From: Christensenellaceae bacterium
GTDB taxonomy: Bacteria > Bacillota > Clostridia > Christensenellales > Borkfalkiaceae
Assembly (NCBI GenBank): GCA_022768945.1
Contig: JALEKY010000020.1
Span: forward strand, 1-64,000
Direction: 5' to 3'
Length of the DNA: 64,000 nucleotides
The notes beneath the pieces were generated by a model. The model saw only the letters and a program-made list of their open reading frames with translations. It searched no databases and was not told the DNA's origin. Positions 42,437 to 51,395 of this stretch are shown in pieces; position 1 is the first letter of the stretch; each line of letters begins with the position of its first letter. Position numbers and translations under genes: made by a program.

Positions 42437-43540
42437 TTATTCCGCCGCATTCGAGGTCTTCTCGGTTTCTGCGGAGGGTTTTATAGTTTTTATAAACGAT
42501 TTTGAGCTGAATACGAATATTCCTACGATAATTGCGATTGCGATATCGGGGAGAACGTATCCCGCCTGATAAAGGAAGCTGTAAACGATTACGTTCTGTC
42601 CTGCAGGAGCGTATGCCGCGAAAGCGAATACGCCGGAGAGGAAGTGCATAACGAATCTTGCAAGCCCGGCTACGACTCCGCCGAGAGCGAACTTCCATCT
42701 GTCGTCTTTAATAGCCGAGTTTGCGAACAATCCGCAAAGACCTATGCAGGCGAAAGCTATAGGGTAGTCGAGAAGGAACTGCGCGGGGTGGACGATGTAG
42801 GGATCCTGTATAGCTTGAAGTAAACCGTAAATCGCGCCGGCGAATATACCTTTCTTCGTGCCGAACATATAAGCGTAAATCATAAGGGGCAAAAGCGAAG
42901 CTATCGTAATAGAGCCGCCTTGAGGCATTTTAACTATTCTGAGGTAAGAGAGCGCAAAACTCAAAGCAATGCAGATAGCCGCATAAGAAATGGATTTCGT
43001 GGGAAAACCGGTAGCTTTGGACGGATCGAATATAAACGCTACTGCGACTACCGCGGCGATTGCGAGTATGCTCGAGACGTAAAGTCCTACGCTTTTTACG
43101 CTGTCGTCGCCTGCGTTTGCAAAGCGGATAGCCATAAATACGAGAACTACTATTATCGAAGCCGCCGAAGCGACGCCCGCGATAATTTTAGCCGGTTTTG
43201 TGTGAACGAAAGACAACGTTATTACGCTTGCGGCAATTACTATAATAGCGACCAAAAGCGGGTAGAACAAGTCTTTGATAAACGCGCCTTCTTCGTTGTT
43301 TTCAACAAAAGTGAAAACGAGGAAGGTTATTCCGACTATTGCGGCATAAATTATCGCCGTCAAAAGACCTATTTTCGCAACGAGCGACTGTTTGTCTTTT
43401 TTTATTGTGAAGAACGTTACGACGAATGCGATAATCATAGCAAGCGTCAGCCAGATACAAACCGTACGGACTATGTTGTGCGGGGTATCGAGCTTGAACA
43501 AGTAGAGAGTGAATTTGCTCTCGAGTAGTGTGTTTAACAT
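42437..43540 (-). CDS. thiT: ECF thiamine transporter S component ThiT, N-terminally extended
   Basis: 367 residues, all membrane. The C-terminal half (about 190-367) is ThiT, the thiamine-binding subunit of an energy-coupling-factor importer: KSISYAAICIALSFALSYLRIVKMPQGGSITIASLLPLMIYAYMFGTKKG, LLQAIQDPYIVHPAQFLLDYPIAF, and RFVMHFLSGVFAFAAYAPAGQNVIVYSFLYQAGYVLPD. The N-terminal half adds about five extra membrane segments (TLAMIIAFVVTFF, IGLLTAIIYAAIVGITFLVF, LLVAIIVIAASVITLSF and others) not present in ordinary ThiT of about 190 residues. A TPP riboswitch precedes it, confirming thiamine. The shared EcfA/T subunits are not in this window. AAAGGAGGATTTT precedes the ATG. Confidence 0.9.
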   Translation of the reverse strand: MLNTLLESKFTLYLFKLDTPHNIVRTVCIWLTLAMIIAFVVTFFTIKKDKQSLVAKIGLLTAIIYAAIVGITFLVFTFVENNEEGAFIKDLFYPLLVAIIVIAASVITLSFVHTKPAKIIAGVASAASIIVVLVFMAIRFANAGDDSVKSVGLYVSSILAIAAVVAVAFIFDPSKATGFPTKSISYAAICIALSFALSYLRIVKMPQGGSITIASLLPLMIYAYMFGTKKGIFAGAIYGLLQAIQDPYIVHPAQFLLDYPIAFACIGLCGLFANSAIKDDRWKFALGGVVAGLARFVMHFLSGVFAFAAYAPAGQNVIVYSFLYQAGYVLPDIAIAIIVGIFVFSSKSFIKTIKPSAETEKTSNAAE

Positions 43541-43572
43541 AAAATCCTCCTTTAAGGTAAATTTCGGGGCAT

Positions 43573-43601
43573 AAAAAAACCCCGACTGATAAGAAGGGGT
43601 T
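43573..43601 (-). terminator. TPP riboswitch terminator
   Basis: Minus strand AACCCC...GGGGTT hairpin (43579-43601) followed by a run of T, between aptamer and thiT start. Confidence 0.85.
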
Positions 43602-43611
43602 AAAAAAATAC

Positions 43612-43704
43612 GGATATTTCCCCTACAAGCATTATCTTGTCAGGTTCAATGGGTATAATCTCAGCCGGGCAATTCTTTTTTAAGAAAGACCAAGCACCCC
43701 TGAT
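43612..43704 (-). promoter_or_regulatory. TPP riboswitch (THI-box)
   Basis: Minus strand has the thi-box strings in order: CAGGGGTGCTTGG, CCGGCTGAGATTATACCC, ATTGAACCTGACAAGATAAT, GCTTGTAGGGGAA. TPP binding should favour the terminator and turn thiT off. Confidence 0.95.
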
Positions 43705-43794
43705 ACGCCGCTATTGTACATTAAACAGAAAGTTTTGTCAACCGTTTCGGTAGCGTTTTTCGGTTTTTTTAAGAATAACAAATTCGGCGGCAGA

Positions 43795-44169
43795 TTATTT
43801 TTTTAAGTTAACGCAGATAACCCCGGCAAGCCCGCCCGCGACCAAGCCGTAAAGAAGTTCGAGCAAGCTGCCCGCGCCGAAAGACAGTTCACCCGAAATA
43901 AGCCCGAAAAGCAGATACGTTACGATTATGAGAGTCGTTCCCGTAGCCGCGCCTTTAAGCAAACCTTTTTCGCCGTTCACCGCAAAAGGACAGGCGACGC
44001 AAATAGATATTAACTTTATTATTCCGTTGATTATCGCTATTGTTTTTTGCGGAACGGCTACAAATTTCAACACGAACGCAAAAATCAATATCATGGCAAG
44101 GCATGAGCTAAGCCCTATAAGTACGCCTTTCAATAAACCCGTAAAAAAGTTGTTTTTAATATTTTCCAT
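43795..44169 (-). CDS. TIGR04086 family membrane protein
   Basis: 124 residues with four membrane segments (LLKGVLIGLSSCLAMILIFAFVLKFVAV, IINGIIKLISICVACPFAV, GAATGTTLIIVTYLLFGLISG, LLELLYGLVAGGLAGVICV). The length, the GLLKG start and the FAVNGEKGLLKGA loop fit the TIGR04086 family, which is often found just after yajC in Clostridia, as here. Role unknown. AGGCGAAA lies before the ATG, with GGAGG slightly upstream. A strong terminator separates it from yajC, so it has its own transcript; an ATAGTATATACTAT palindrome lies in its promoter region. Confidence 0.82.
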   Translation of the reverse strand: MENIKNNFFTGLLKGVLIGLSSCLAMILIFAFVLKFVAVPQKTIAIINGIIKLISICVACPFAVNGEKGLLKGAATGTTLIIVTYLLFGLISGELSFGAGSLLELLYGLVAGGLAGVICVNLKK

Positions 44170-44198
44170 TTTCGCCTCCGCAAACCGAATGCAATCGG

Positions 44199-44212
44199 AT
44201 AGTATATACTAT
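44199..44212. promoter_or_regulatory. 14-base palindrome ahead of the TIGR04086 gene
   Basis: Perfect ATAGTATATACTAT, 30 bases before the start codon. It could contain a -10 element (TATACT) overlapped by an operator, or simply be an AT-rich accident. Confidence 0.35.
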
Positions 44213-44234
44213 GGCGTGGTAGTGCGAAGTAGAA

Positions 44235-44271
44235 CAAAAAAGCGAGCCGGAATTTTCTTTTCGGCTCGCTT
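44235..44271 (-). terminator. Terminator of the ruv-queA-tgt-yajC operon
   Basis: Minus strand AAGCGAGCCG and CGGCTCGCT stem (44241-44270) followed by TTTTTTG, 29 bases after yajC. Confidence 0.88.
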
Positions 44272-44299
44272 AACGCTCGTTTTACAATAGAAACGAGGC

Positions 44300-44785
44300 T
44301 TAGTTGTTTTCTTCCGCGTCCGTAGAAGTTTCGGTTTCGTTAGCTGTTTCTTCTGCGGTTTGCTCGGTTGCGGTTGTTTCGTTAGCTGTTTCTTCGATTT
44401 TGGTTTCTTCCTTGGTTTGTTCGGGTGCGGTGAAGGCTTCGGCTTTTTCTATCTGATAGATTGCCACTTTATCGAATTTGATGTAATTTTCGTTACCTGC
44501 CATACCGGTTTTGAGAACGAAAGAATTTTCATCGTCGTTAATTTCGGCTACGGTGCCGCAAATTCCGCCGATAGTTTTAACTCTGTCGCCAAGCTGCATA
44601 TTGTTGACTTTCGCTTCGGCTTCTTCTCTGCGCTTTTTGTTCTGTCTCGACGAGAAGAAGAAATAAACGATAATGAGAACGGCAAGTACGCCGAAAACGA
44701 CGTAAGTCATCCATTGGTTCTGCGCGGTCGATGCCGACGACGAAGAGGACGACGTGGACGAAAGAAAGTTGATAAGACTGTACAT
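44300..44785 (-). CDS. yajC: Preprotein translocase subunit YajC
   Basis: 161 residues. An accessory subunit of the SecDF part of the Sec translocon. After a serine-rich start (SSTSSSSSSAST) comes the single membrane helix WMTYVVFGVLAVLIIVYFFFSSRQNKKRREEAEAK, then the YajC core MQLGDRVKTIGGICGTVAEINDDENSFVLKTG. The last 50 residues are an added Thr/Glu repeat tail (EETANETTATEQTAEETANETE), acidic and disordered, which most YajC lack and which recalls the tail of the large lipoprotein at 24.7 kb. TAAAGGAGAATAAAA precedes the ATG. It follows tgt in the usual order. Confidence 0.93.
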   Translation of the reverse strand: MYSLINFLSSTSSSSSSASTAQNQWMTYVVFGVLAVLIIVYFFFSSRQNKKRREEAEAKVNNMQLGDRVKTIGGICGTVAEINDDENSFVLKTGMAGNENYIKFDKVAIYQIEKAEAFTAPEQTKEETKIEETANETTATEQTAEETANETETSTDAEENN

Positions 44786-44971
44786 TTTTATTCTCCTTTA
44801 GACGGTGTCGCTCGGCTGTTTGTCGGATTTAGCGATTTTTTTCGTTGCGAAAACCGTTCTGTTATTTTACTCTTTTATATTATGTTACTTGTTTTTTTGA
44901 TTTTTTGCAAGTATATTTTCGGTCAAAATCGGCAAAAAAGCGATTTTTATCGGAAAAACGTGCGGAAGATG

Positions 44972-46171
<1,200 letters not shown>

Positions 46172-46184
46172 CTAATACGTGCGC

Positions 46185-47207
46185 TTACAATATAAGCATT
46201 GCGTCTCCGAACGAAAAGAATCGATACTTTTCCTTTACCGCCGTTTCGTACAGAGAAAGAATTTTTTCCCTCGAAGTAAACGCCGCAACGAGCATTACGA
46301 GCGTGGACTCGGGTAAATGGAAGTTCGTGATAAGCGCGTCGACGCATTTGAATTTGTAGGGGGGATAGATAAAGATACTCGTATTGCCGGAACACGCGGT
46401 TACGAGTCCGCTTTCGTCCGCAACCGTTTCAAGCGTCCTTACGCTCGTCGTTCCTACCGCGATAACCCGTCTGCCCTCGCGTTTTGCCCTATTGATTTTT
46501 TCGGCGTTCTCCTCGTCTATTTTATAGAACTCGGTATGCATTTTGTGCTTTGTAACGTCGTCCACCTTAACGGGGCGAAAAGTGCCGAGCCCCACATGCA
46601 GAAGAACCCTTGCGAACTCCACGCCCTTTTCTTTAAGAGCGGCGATGAGTTCGGGCGTAAAATGTAAACCGGCTGTAGGCGCGGCAGCCGAACCTTCCGT
46701 TTTGCAATAAACGGTCTGGTATCTGTCCTTGTCTTTCAGCTTTTCGTGAATATACGGGGGGAGGGGCATCTCTCCGAGCCTCGAAATAATATCCTCGAAA
46801 ACTCCGTCGAAAATAAATCTTACTATTCTTCCGCCGTCGTCCGTGCGGGAGAGAACTTCCAAAGAAAGCTCTTCGTTGGCGACGAGTTTTACCCCTTCGC
46901 GTGCTTTTTTACCCGGTTTAACCAGAACTTCCCAATCGGTTAGGTTGAGCCTTTTAAGGAGCAGGACTTCTACTTTCCCTCCGTGAGAGGTGTAAAAGAA
47001 AAGCCTTGCGGGCAGAACTTTCGTGTCGTTAACCACGATAAGGTCGCCCTTGTGAAAATACTCGAGAACGTCTTTGAATATTTTGTGTTCTACGGTATCC
47101 GTTTTTCTGTCGTATACGAGAAGCCTCGAACTGTCTCTAGGTTCCTTGGGAGTTTGCGCGATCAGCTCTTCGGGCAGGTCGTAATAAAAATCTTTAGTGC
47201 TTAGCAT
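46185..47207 (-). CDS. queA: S-adenosylmethionine:tRNA ribosyltransferase-isomerase
   Basis: 340 residues. It transfers the ribosyl part of S-adenosylmethionine to preQ1 in tRNA to form epoxyqueuosine, the substrate of QueH. Family strings: [29 protein letters not shown] at the start, [17 protein letters not shown], the EVLLLKRL strand, [20 protein letters not shown] near 170, [27 protein letters not shown], and [16 protein letters not shown] at the end. It sits between ruvB and tgt. A short repeat element of unknown nature lies directly upstream. Confidence 0.96.
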   Translation of the reverse strand: MLSTKDFYYDLPEELIAQTPKEPRDSSRLLVYDRKTDTVEHKIFKDVLEYFHKGDLIVVNDTKVLPARLFFYTSHGGKVEVLLLKRLNLTDWEVLVKPGKKAREGVKLVANEELSLEVLSRTDDGGRIVRFIFDGVFEDIISRLGEMPLPPYIHEKLKDKDRYQTVYCKTEGSAAAPTAGLHFTPELIAALKEKGVEFARVLLHVGLGTFRPVKVDDVTKHKMHTEFYKIDEENAEKINRAKREGRRVIAVGTTSVRTLETVADESGLVTACSGNTSIFIYPPYKFKCVDALITNFHLPESTLVMLVAAFTSREKILSLYETAVKEKYRFFSFGDAMLIL

Positions 47208-47293
47208 TTTTTAAAAAAGTCGCGTATTTCGCGCGTTATCGGGTGTTTTTAATTTGTAACGAAAGAACTTGCTCCTTTGTCTTTAAGCAGAGC

Positions 47294-48337
47294 TTAGTCT
47301 TCGTCGAACATCGAAATCTGATATTTGTTGTTTTTAGGCATTTTTTTGCCGAGGTGGTCGTAAGCTCTTTTCAGTGCGACTCGTCCTCTCGGCGTTCTCG
47401 AAATAAAACCGAGCTGAAGAAGATATGGTTCGTAAACGTCCTCTATCGTGTTGGAGTCTTCGTTGATCGTCGCCGCCAAAGTATCGAGTCCGACGGGACC
47501 TCCGCCGAATTTATCCATAAGAGAGAGGAGCATTTTTTTGTCAGTCGCGTCAAGTCCGAGCTTGTCCACCTCGAGGCGGTCGAGCGCGTCGGCAGTCGTT
47601 TCGAGGTTGATTACGTCATGACCTCTTACGGACGAAAAGTCTCTCACTCGTTTTAAAAGTCTGTTTGCTATACGCGGCGTGCCTCTGCTTCGTTTTGCAA
47701 GCTCTTTGGAAGCGTCTTCGTTGATACTCGTGCCGAGAAGCACTGCCGAACGCCTTACGATTTCAGCGAGTTCGTCCACCGAATACATTTCAAGTCTGCA
47801 AATAACTCCGAAACGGTCGCGCAGAGGAGCCGAAAGCATGCCGGCTTTCGTCGTCGCGCCGATAAGGGTGAATGGTTTCAGCGGTATCTGAACGCTCCTT
47901 GCAGAGGGGCCTTTGCCGATTATGAAGTCAAGCGAATAGTCTTCCATTGCGGGGTAAAGGATTTCTTCCACCGTGTGGTTAAGCCTGTGAATTTCGTCTA
48001 TGAAAAGCACGTCGTTCGCTTCGAGGTTCGTAAGTATCGCGGCAAGATCTCCCGCTTTTTCTATCGACGGTCCCGAAGTGATTTTTATGTTCGAACCCAT
48101 CTCGCCCGCTATTATGTGCGCGAGCGTGGTTTTGCCGAGTCCCGGGGGGCCGTATAAAAGAACGTGATCGAGAGCTTCGCCACGGATTTTTGCGGCTTGC
48201 ATAAACACGGTAAGGTTTTCTTTAACCTTTTCCTGTCCCACATAGCCCGCCATGCTCTTGGGGCGAAGTACGTTTTCTACGTCGTCGTATTCGGTTTTTG
48301 TAGACACGATCAGTCTTTCGTCGTCTGTTTCCATCAT
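47294..48337 (-). CDS. ruvB: Holliday junction branch-migration helicase RuvB
   Basis: 347 residues. The hexameric AAA+ motor that drives branch migration with RuvA. Visible: [19 protein letters not shown] near 25, Walker [16 protein letters not shown] near 60, Walker [12 protein letters not shown] near 110, the sensor region [23 protein letters not shown], and the winged-helix end [25 protein letters not shown]. Two tandem ATG codons (48337, 48334) start it, with no clear Shine-Dalgarno sequence in the T-rich bases before them. It follows ruvA by 135 bases. Confidence 0.96.
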   Translation of the reverse strand: MMETDDERLIVSTKTEYDDVENVLRPKSMAGYVGQEKVKENLTVFMQAAKIRGEALDHVLLYGPPGLGKTTLAHIIAGEMGSNIKITSGPSIEKAGDLAAILTNLEANDVLFIDEIHRLNHTVEEILYPAMEDYSLDFIIGKGPSARSVQIPLKPFTLIGATTKAGMLSAPLRDRFGVICRLEMYSVDELAEIVRRSAVLLGTSINEDASKELAKRSRGTPRIANRLLKRVRDFSSVRGHDVINLETTADALDRLEVDKLGLDATDKKMLLSLMDKFGGGPVGLDTLAATINEDSNTIEDVYEPYLLQLGFISRTPRGRVALKRAYDHLGKKMPKNNKYQISMFDED

Positions 48338-48472
48338 AAAAAAATTTACCCGTGCGGCTGTGCGTCGTTGGTTCCGTTCGTCGCCGCTAAAAATGAATAT
48401 ATGCCGTTTTTGTGCGTTTTACGGCACTTTTTAGGTGAATCGTCGTTTAAAGAGAACTTTGCGAGAGAAAAA

Positions 48473-49060
48473 CTATCTTGCAAGTCCCTTGAGCGCGTAG
48501 GAAATAATCTCTTCCACGCCGTTTGCTCCGCTTTGGTAAGCCGAAGCGACTGCTTTTTCGCTTTCCGTCCTCGAGAAGCCGAGACTCATAAGCGCGATAA
48601 CGGCGTCCGACTCGTCGCCCCTCGGAATAGGGGAAGCGGTAGCCGACGAACCGAGGTCGAGCGAGGAAATGTTTTCTCTCAGTTCAAGGATAATTCTCTC
48701 CGCGGTTTTTTTGCCGCAACCTTTAATCTGAGAGAGGGTTTTCGCGTCCGAAGTGGCGATTGCCATAGCAAGGTCTTTCAAGCTCATGCTGCCGAGGATG
48801 GCGATGCCCATTTTAGGCCCCACGCCCGAAACGGAAATGAGTTTTAAAAACATCTTTTTCTCTTCGGCGGTATCGAAGCCGAAAAGGCTTAAACCGTCGT
48901 CGCGCACCTGCAAATAAGTGTACACGCCGCCTTGAGTATCCCTTACAAGCCTTTCGAACGCGCACGCCGAAAGACTTATTTCATAGCCTATTCCGTTGTT
49001 TTCGAGAAGTACGCCGCCGGGAAAAATATCCGTTACGGTGCCTTTTATATATCCTATCAT
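48473..49060 (-). CDS. ruvA: Holliday junction branch-migration protein RuvA
   Basis: 195 residues. The tetramer that binds four-way junctions and loads RuvB. The N-terminal OB domain is MIGYIKGTVTDIFPGGVLLENNGIGYEISLS; tandem helix-hairpin-helix motifs lie at about 72-130 (LISVSGVGPKMGIAILGSM and LSQIKGCGKKTAERIILELRENI); the C-terminal domain III (ALMSLGFSRTESEKAVASA) contacts RuvB. GGAAAGGATAAAAA precedes the ATG. It follows ruvC by 89 bases. Confidence 0.96.
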   Translation of the reverse strand: MIGYIKGTVTDIFPGGVLLENNGIGYEISLSACAFERLVRDTQGGVYTYLQVRDDGLSLFGFDTAEEKKMFLKLISVSGVGPKMGIAILGSMSLKDLAMAIATSDAKTLSQIKGCGKKTAERIILELRENISSLDLGSSATASPIPRGDESDAVIALMSLGFSRTESEKAVASAYQSGANGVEEIISYALKGLAR

Positions 49061-49149
49061 TTTTTATCCTTTCCGTTGCCGCCGGGAAAATTGCGACTTA
49101 AGTTTTTTCACCTCGCCGCAACCGACTTTGCTTTATCCGGGAGCCGAGA

Positions 49150-49647
49150 TTACTTTATTCTGAAAAGCGAACCGAGGCGGTTTGTCTGGCTGTGGCAAAG
49201 AGCTACCGCAAGCGCGTCCGCCGCGTCGTCCGGGCGCGGAATTTTATCGAGCCTCAAATACGTTTTTACCATCTGCATCATCTGTTGCTTGTCCGCTCTG
49301 CCGTAACCCGTGAGGGCTTGTTTTATCTGAAGAGGGGTATATTCGTAAAGCCCGCCGGGGCATTCTCTCGCCGCAACGAGAACCATAACTCCCCTCGCGT
49401 GCGCAACGTTTATGCCCGTGGTTATGTTTGTGTTAAAGAACAATTCCTCCATAGCTATTTGCTCGGGCTTGAATTTTTCAATAAGCGCAATCATACCCTT
49501 TTCTATCTTCATAAGCCTTTCGGGGAAGGTAAGGTCTTTCGACGTGGTTATCGTTCCGTAATCGATAACGTTCGCCTTGCCCTTTTCGCTTTCTATAACC
49601 CCGAAGCCTATCGTAGCAAATCCGGGGTCCAACCCTAATATTATCAT
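49150..49647 (-). CDS. ruvC: Holliday junction resolvase RuvC
   Basis: 165 residues. Dimeric RNase H-fold nuclease that cuts Holliday junctions. The catalytic acids are seen: Asp 7 in LGLDPGFATIGFG, Glu in AMEELFFNTN near 67, and the terminal pair in RPDDAADALAVALCHSQ. The first gene of the ruvC-ruvA-ruvB-queA-tgt-yajC run. A strong promoter lies so close that the mRNA would have a leader of only about four bases and no ribosome site. Confidence 0.96.
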   Translation of the reverse strand: MIILGLDPGFATIGFGVIESEKGKANVIDYGTITTSKDLTFPERLMKIEKGMIALIEKFKPEQIAMEELFFNTNITTGINVAHARGVMVLVAARECPGGLYEYTPLQIKQALTGYGRADKQQMMQMVKTYLRLDKIPRPDDAADALAVALCHSQTNRLGSLFRIK

Positions 49648-49657
49648 AGTAAATTAC

Positions 49658-49686
49658 ATTATAACAAATACGCGGCAAACTGTCAA
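49658..49686 (-). promoter_or_regulatory. Consensus promoter of the ruvC operon
   Basis: Minus strand: -35 TTGACA (49681-49686), 17-base spacer, -10 TATAAT (49658-49663), both perfect. Start predicted near 49651, four bases before the ruvC ATG. Confidence 0.88.
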
Positions 49687-49766
49687 AGGTTTGGTGGGAG
49701 CAAAGCTTTCCGCTCATAAAGGAACACAGTTTGTCTTGTGGCTGAAAAGAACGCCGTTACTATCGG

Positions 49767-50591
49767 CTAATCGAACAAGTCTTTGAACAATTTCATTTTT
49801 GATTTTTTTAAGACCAGGGGAATAATCTTCGTGAGGGTTCTCGGCATAAATTTGTTAAAGAAATTAAGGGCGTGTGCGTCCGCGCCGAAAACCATTCGCT
49901 TTTTCTTCTTTATTATTCCGTTAAAAATTTTATTTGCCATTTTTTCGGCAGGCATACTGAATTTTATAAGAAGATCGTTTTCGTCCATACTCGTGTTCTG
50001 AGCGCGGAAAATATCCGTTCTCGCAAATCCAGGCATAACGAGTCCCACGTACGCCTTTCCTCTGAGTTCTTCGGCAAGAATTTCCGTATAACTTTTAAGT
50101 GCGGATTTTGCCGCGGAGTAACCGGAAGTCCCGGCTATCGAAGCGAGAGCAGACGCGCTCGATACGTTTACTATCGCGGCGGAAGGCGAATCTTTTATAA
50201 GCGGATAGAGGTGCGTTACGGCATATACGGCGGAAAGGAAATCTGTGTTAATAACTTTTTCAACTTCGGTAGCGGGAACGTTTACCGCTTTGGAAAAAGG
50301 CGGAAAAATTCCCGCGCAGTTGATTATTCCGTCTATTTTTCCGTATTTTTCGGTCAGTTTTTCTTTTAGTTCAAGCCAGTTGCTCTCGTCCGTAACGTCG
50401 AAAATTTCCACGTTCAGTCTTTCCGCGTCCGCTCCGAGTGATTTTTTCAGGTCGTCGAATTTTTTCTCGCTTCTGCCGATACCCGTCACAGTGCAACCGA
50501 GAGATAAAAGTTTTTCGGTTAGAATTTTGCCGAGCCCCGAAGAAGCTCCCGATACCACAAAGTTTTTACGTTCTATCCACAATGTTTTCAT
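49767..50591 (-). CDS. Short-chain dehydrogenase/reductase
   Basis: 274 residues from ATG 50591. Classical SDR Rossmann fold: the NAD(P) motif VVSGASSGLGKIL (TGxxxGxG type) near residue 10, the NCAGIFPP motif near 93, the catalytic serine in VNVSSASAL near 145, and YSAAKSALKSY (YxxxK) near 159. The C-terminal extension (FNGIIKKKKRMVFGADAHALNFFNKFMPRTLTKIIPLVLKKS) is the basic, amphipathic end seen in membrane-associated lipid-modifying SDRs. The substrate is unknown. The promoter predicts that transcription starts at the A of this ATG. It is convergent with nothing close; maf is divergent. Confidence 0.88.
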   Translation of the reverse strand: MKTLWIERKNFVVSGASSGLGKILTEKLLSLGCTVTGIGRSEKKFDDLKKSLGADAERLNVEIFDVTDESNWLELKEKLTEKYGKIDGIINCAGIFPPFSKAVNVPATEVEKVINTDFLSAVYAVTHLYPLIKDSPSAAIVNVSSASALASIAGTSGYSAAKSALKSYTEILAEELRGKAYVGLVMPGFARTDIFRAQNTSMDENDLLIKFSMPAEKMANKIFNGIIKKKKRMVFGADAHALNFFNKFMPRTLTKIIPLVLKKSKMKLFKDLFD

Positions 50592-50597
50592 AATAAA

Positions 50598-50627
50598 ATT
50601 ATAACACATTTTTTTGCGTTCGCACAA
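50598..50627 (-). promoter_or_regulatory. Promoter of the SDR gene, predicting a leaderless mRNA
   Basis: Minus strand: extended -10 TGTTATAAT (hexamer 50598-50603), weak -35 TTGTGC (50622-50627), 18-base spacer. The start calculates to 50591, the first base of the ATG. Confidence 0.65.
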
Positions 50628-50650
50628 CTAAAAAAGACGGCTGAAAACCC

Positions 50651-50679
50651 TTTACAAACTTAAAAAATTGAGTTATAAT
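50651..50679 (+). promoter_or_regulatory. Promoter of maf-mreB
   Basis: -35 TTTACA (50651-50656), 17-base spacer, -10 TATAAT (50674-50679). Start near 50686. Confidence 0.82.
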
Positions 50680-50688
50680 AATAATCGC

Positions 50689-50720
50689 AAGGGGAAAATC
50701 GAACGTATTTTCCCTTTTTG
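50689..50720 (+). terminator. Hairpin with T run at the 5' end of the maf transcript
   Basis: AAGGGGAAAAT and ATTTTCCCTTT (50689-50699 with 50707-50717) followed by TT. It begins about three bases after the predicted transcription start, so it may be an attenuator or a 5' stabilising hairpin. Confidence 0.65.
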
Positions 50721-50750
50721 TTTGAAAAATCTTTTTGACAAAGCGAAACT

Positions 50751-51371
50751 ATGAATATAATTCTTGCAAGTTCGTCGCCGCGGCGGCGCATGCTTTTAAA
50801 TAAGGCGGGTTACTCGTTTACGGTTATCCCGAGCGAAGAGGAGGAAAGGAAAGATTATTCGCTTTCTCCCGAAGAATTCGCAATGTCGCTTGCAAAACAA
50901 AAAGCCGAGAGCGTAAAGGAAAAACTTATATCTTCCGGCTTCGATTTTTCGGGGAAAGACAGCGTGATTATCGGCGCGGATACCATCGTGGTTTTTGGCG
51001 GCGAGATACTCGGTAAGCCGAAAAATCCCGAGGACGCACGCCTGACGCTTGGCAGACTATCCGGCAAAAAGCATACCGTAATAACGGGTTTTTGCGTGAT
51101 TTACGGGGCTTTCTTGAAAAATATCATTGTAGATTACGACAGTAGCGACGTTCTGTTTAACGACCTTTCGCCGTCGCTTATAGAGGAATACGTGGCGAGC
51201 GGTTTGCCCCTTGACAAAGCAGGCAGTTACGGGTTTCAGGACGGTTACGATATAGTAAAAAGCGTTTCGGGGAGCGAAAGCAACGTTATCGGTTTGCCGA
51301 TGGAGAAGCTTATCTTAGCGCTTTCGGAAACGGAAAGAGCGAGCGACGGCAAAACGCCTCGCCCCGATTAA
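50751..51371 (+). CDS. maf: Maf nucleotide pyrophosphatase
   Basis: 206 residues. House-cleaning dTTP/UTP pyrophosphatase linked to septum formation. ASSSPRRRMLLNKAGYSF starts the chain; ADTIVVFGGEILGKP near 81 and KHTVITGFCV near 108 are family blocks; DKAGSYGFQDGYDIVKSVSGSESNVIGLPMEKL completes the site. The N-terminal SSSPRR motif and the acidic DT pair are intact. No strong ribosome site is seen. The mreB-like gene follows 24 bases later, as in the ancestral maf-mreB cluster. Confidence 0.95.
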   Translation: MNIILASSSPRRRMLLNKAGYSFTVIPSEEEERKDYSLSPEEFAMSLAKQKAESVKEKLISSGFDFSGKDSVIIGADTIVVFGGEILGKPKNPEDARLTLGRLSGKKHTVITGFCVIYGAFLKNIIVDYDSSDVLFNDLSPSLIEEYVASGLPLDKAGSYGFQDGYDIVKSVSGSESNVIGLPMEKLILALSETERASDGKTPRPD

Positions 51372-51395
51372 AACAAAACATCTAAGGAGCGTAAA

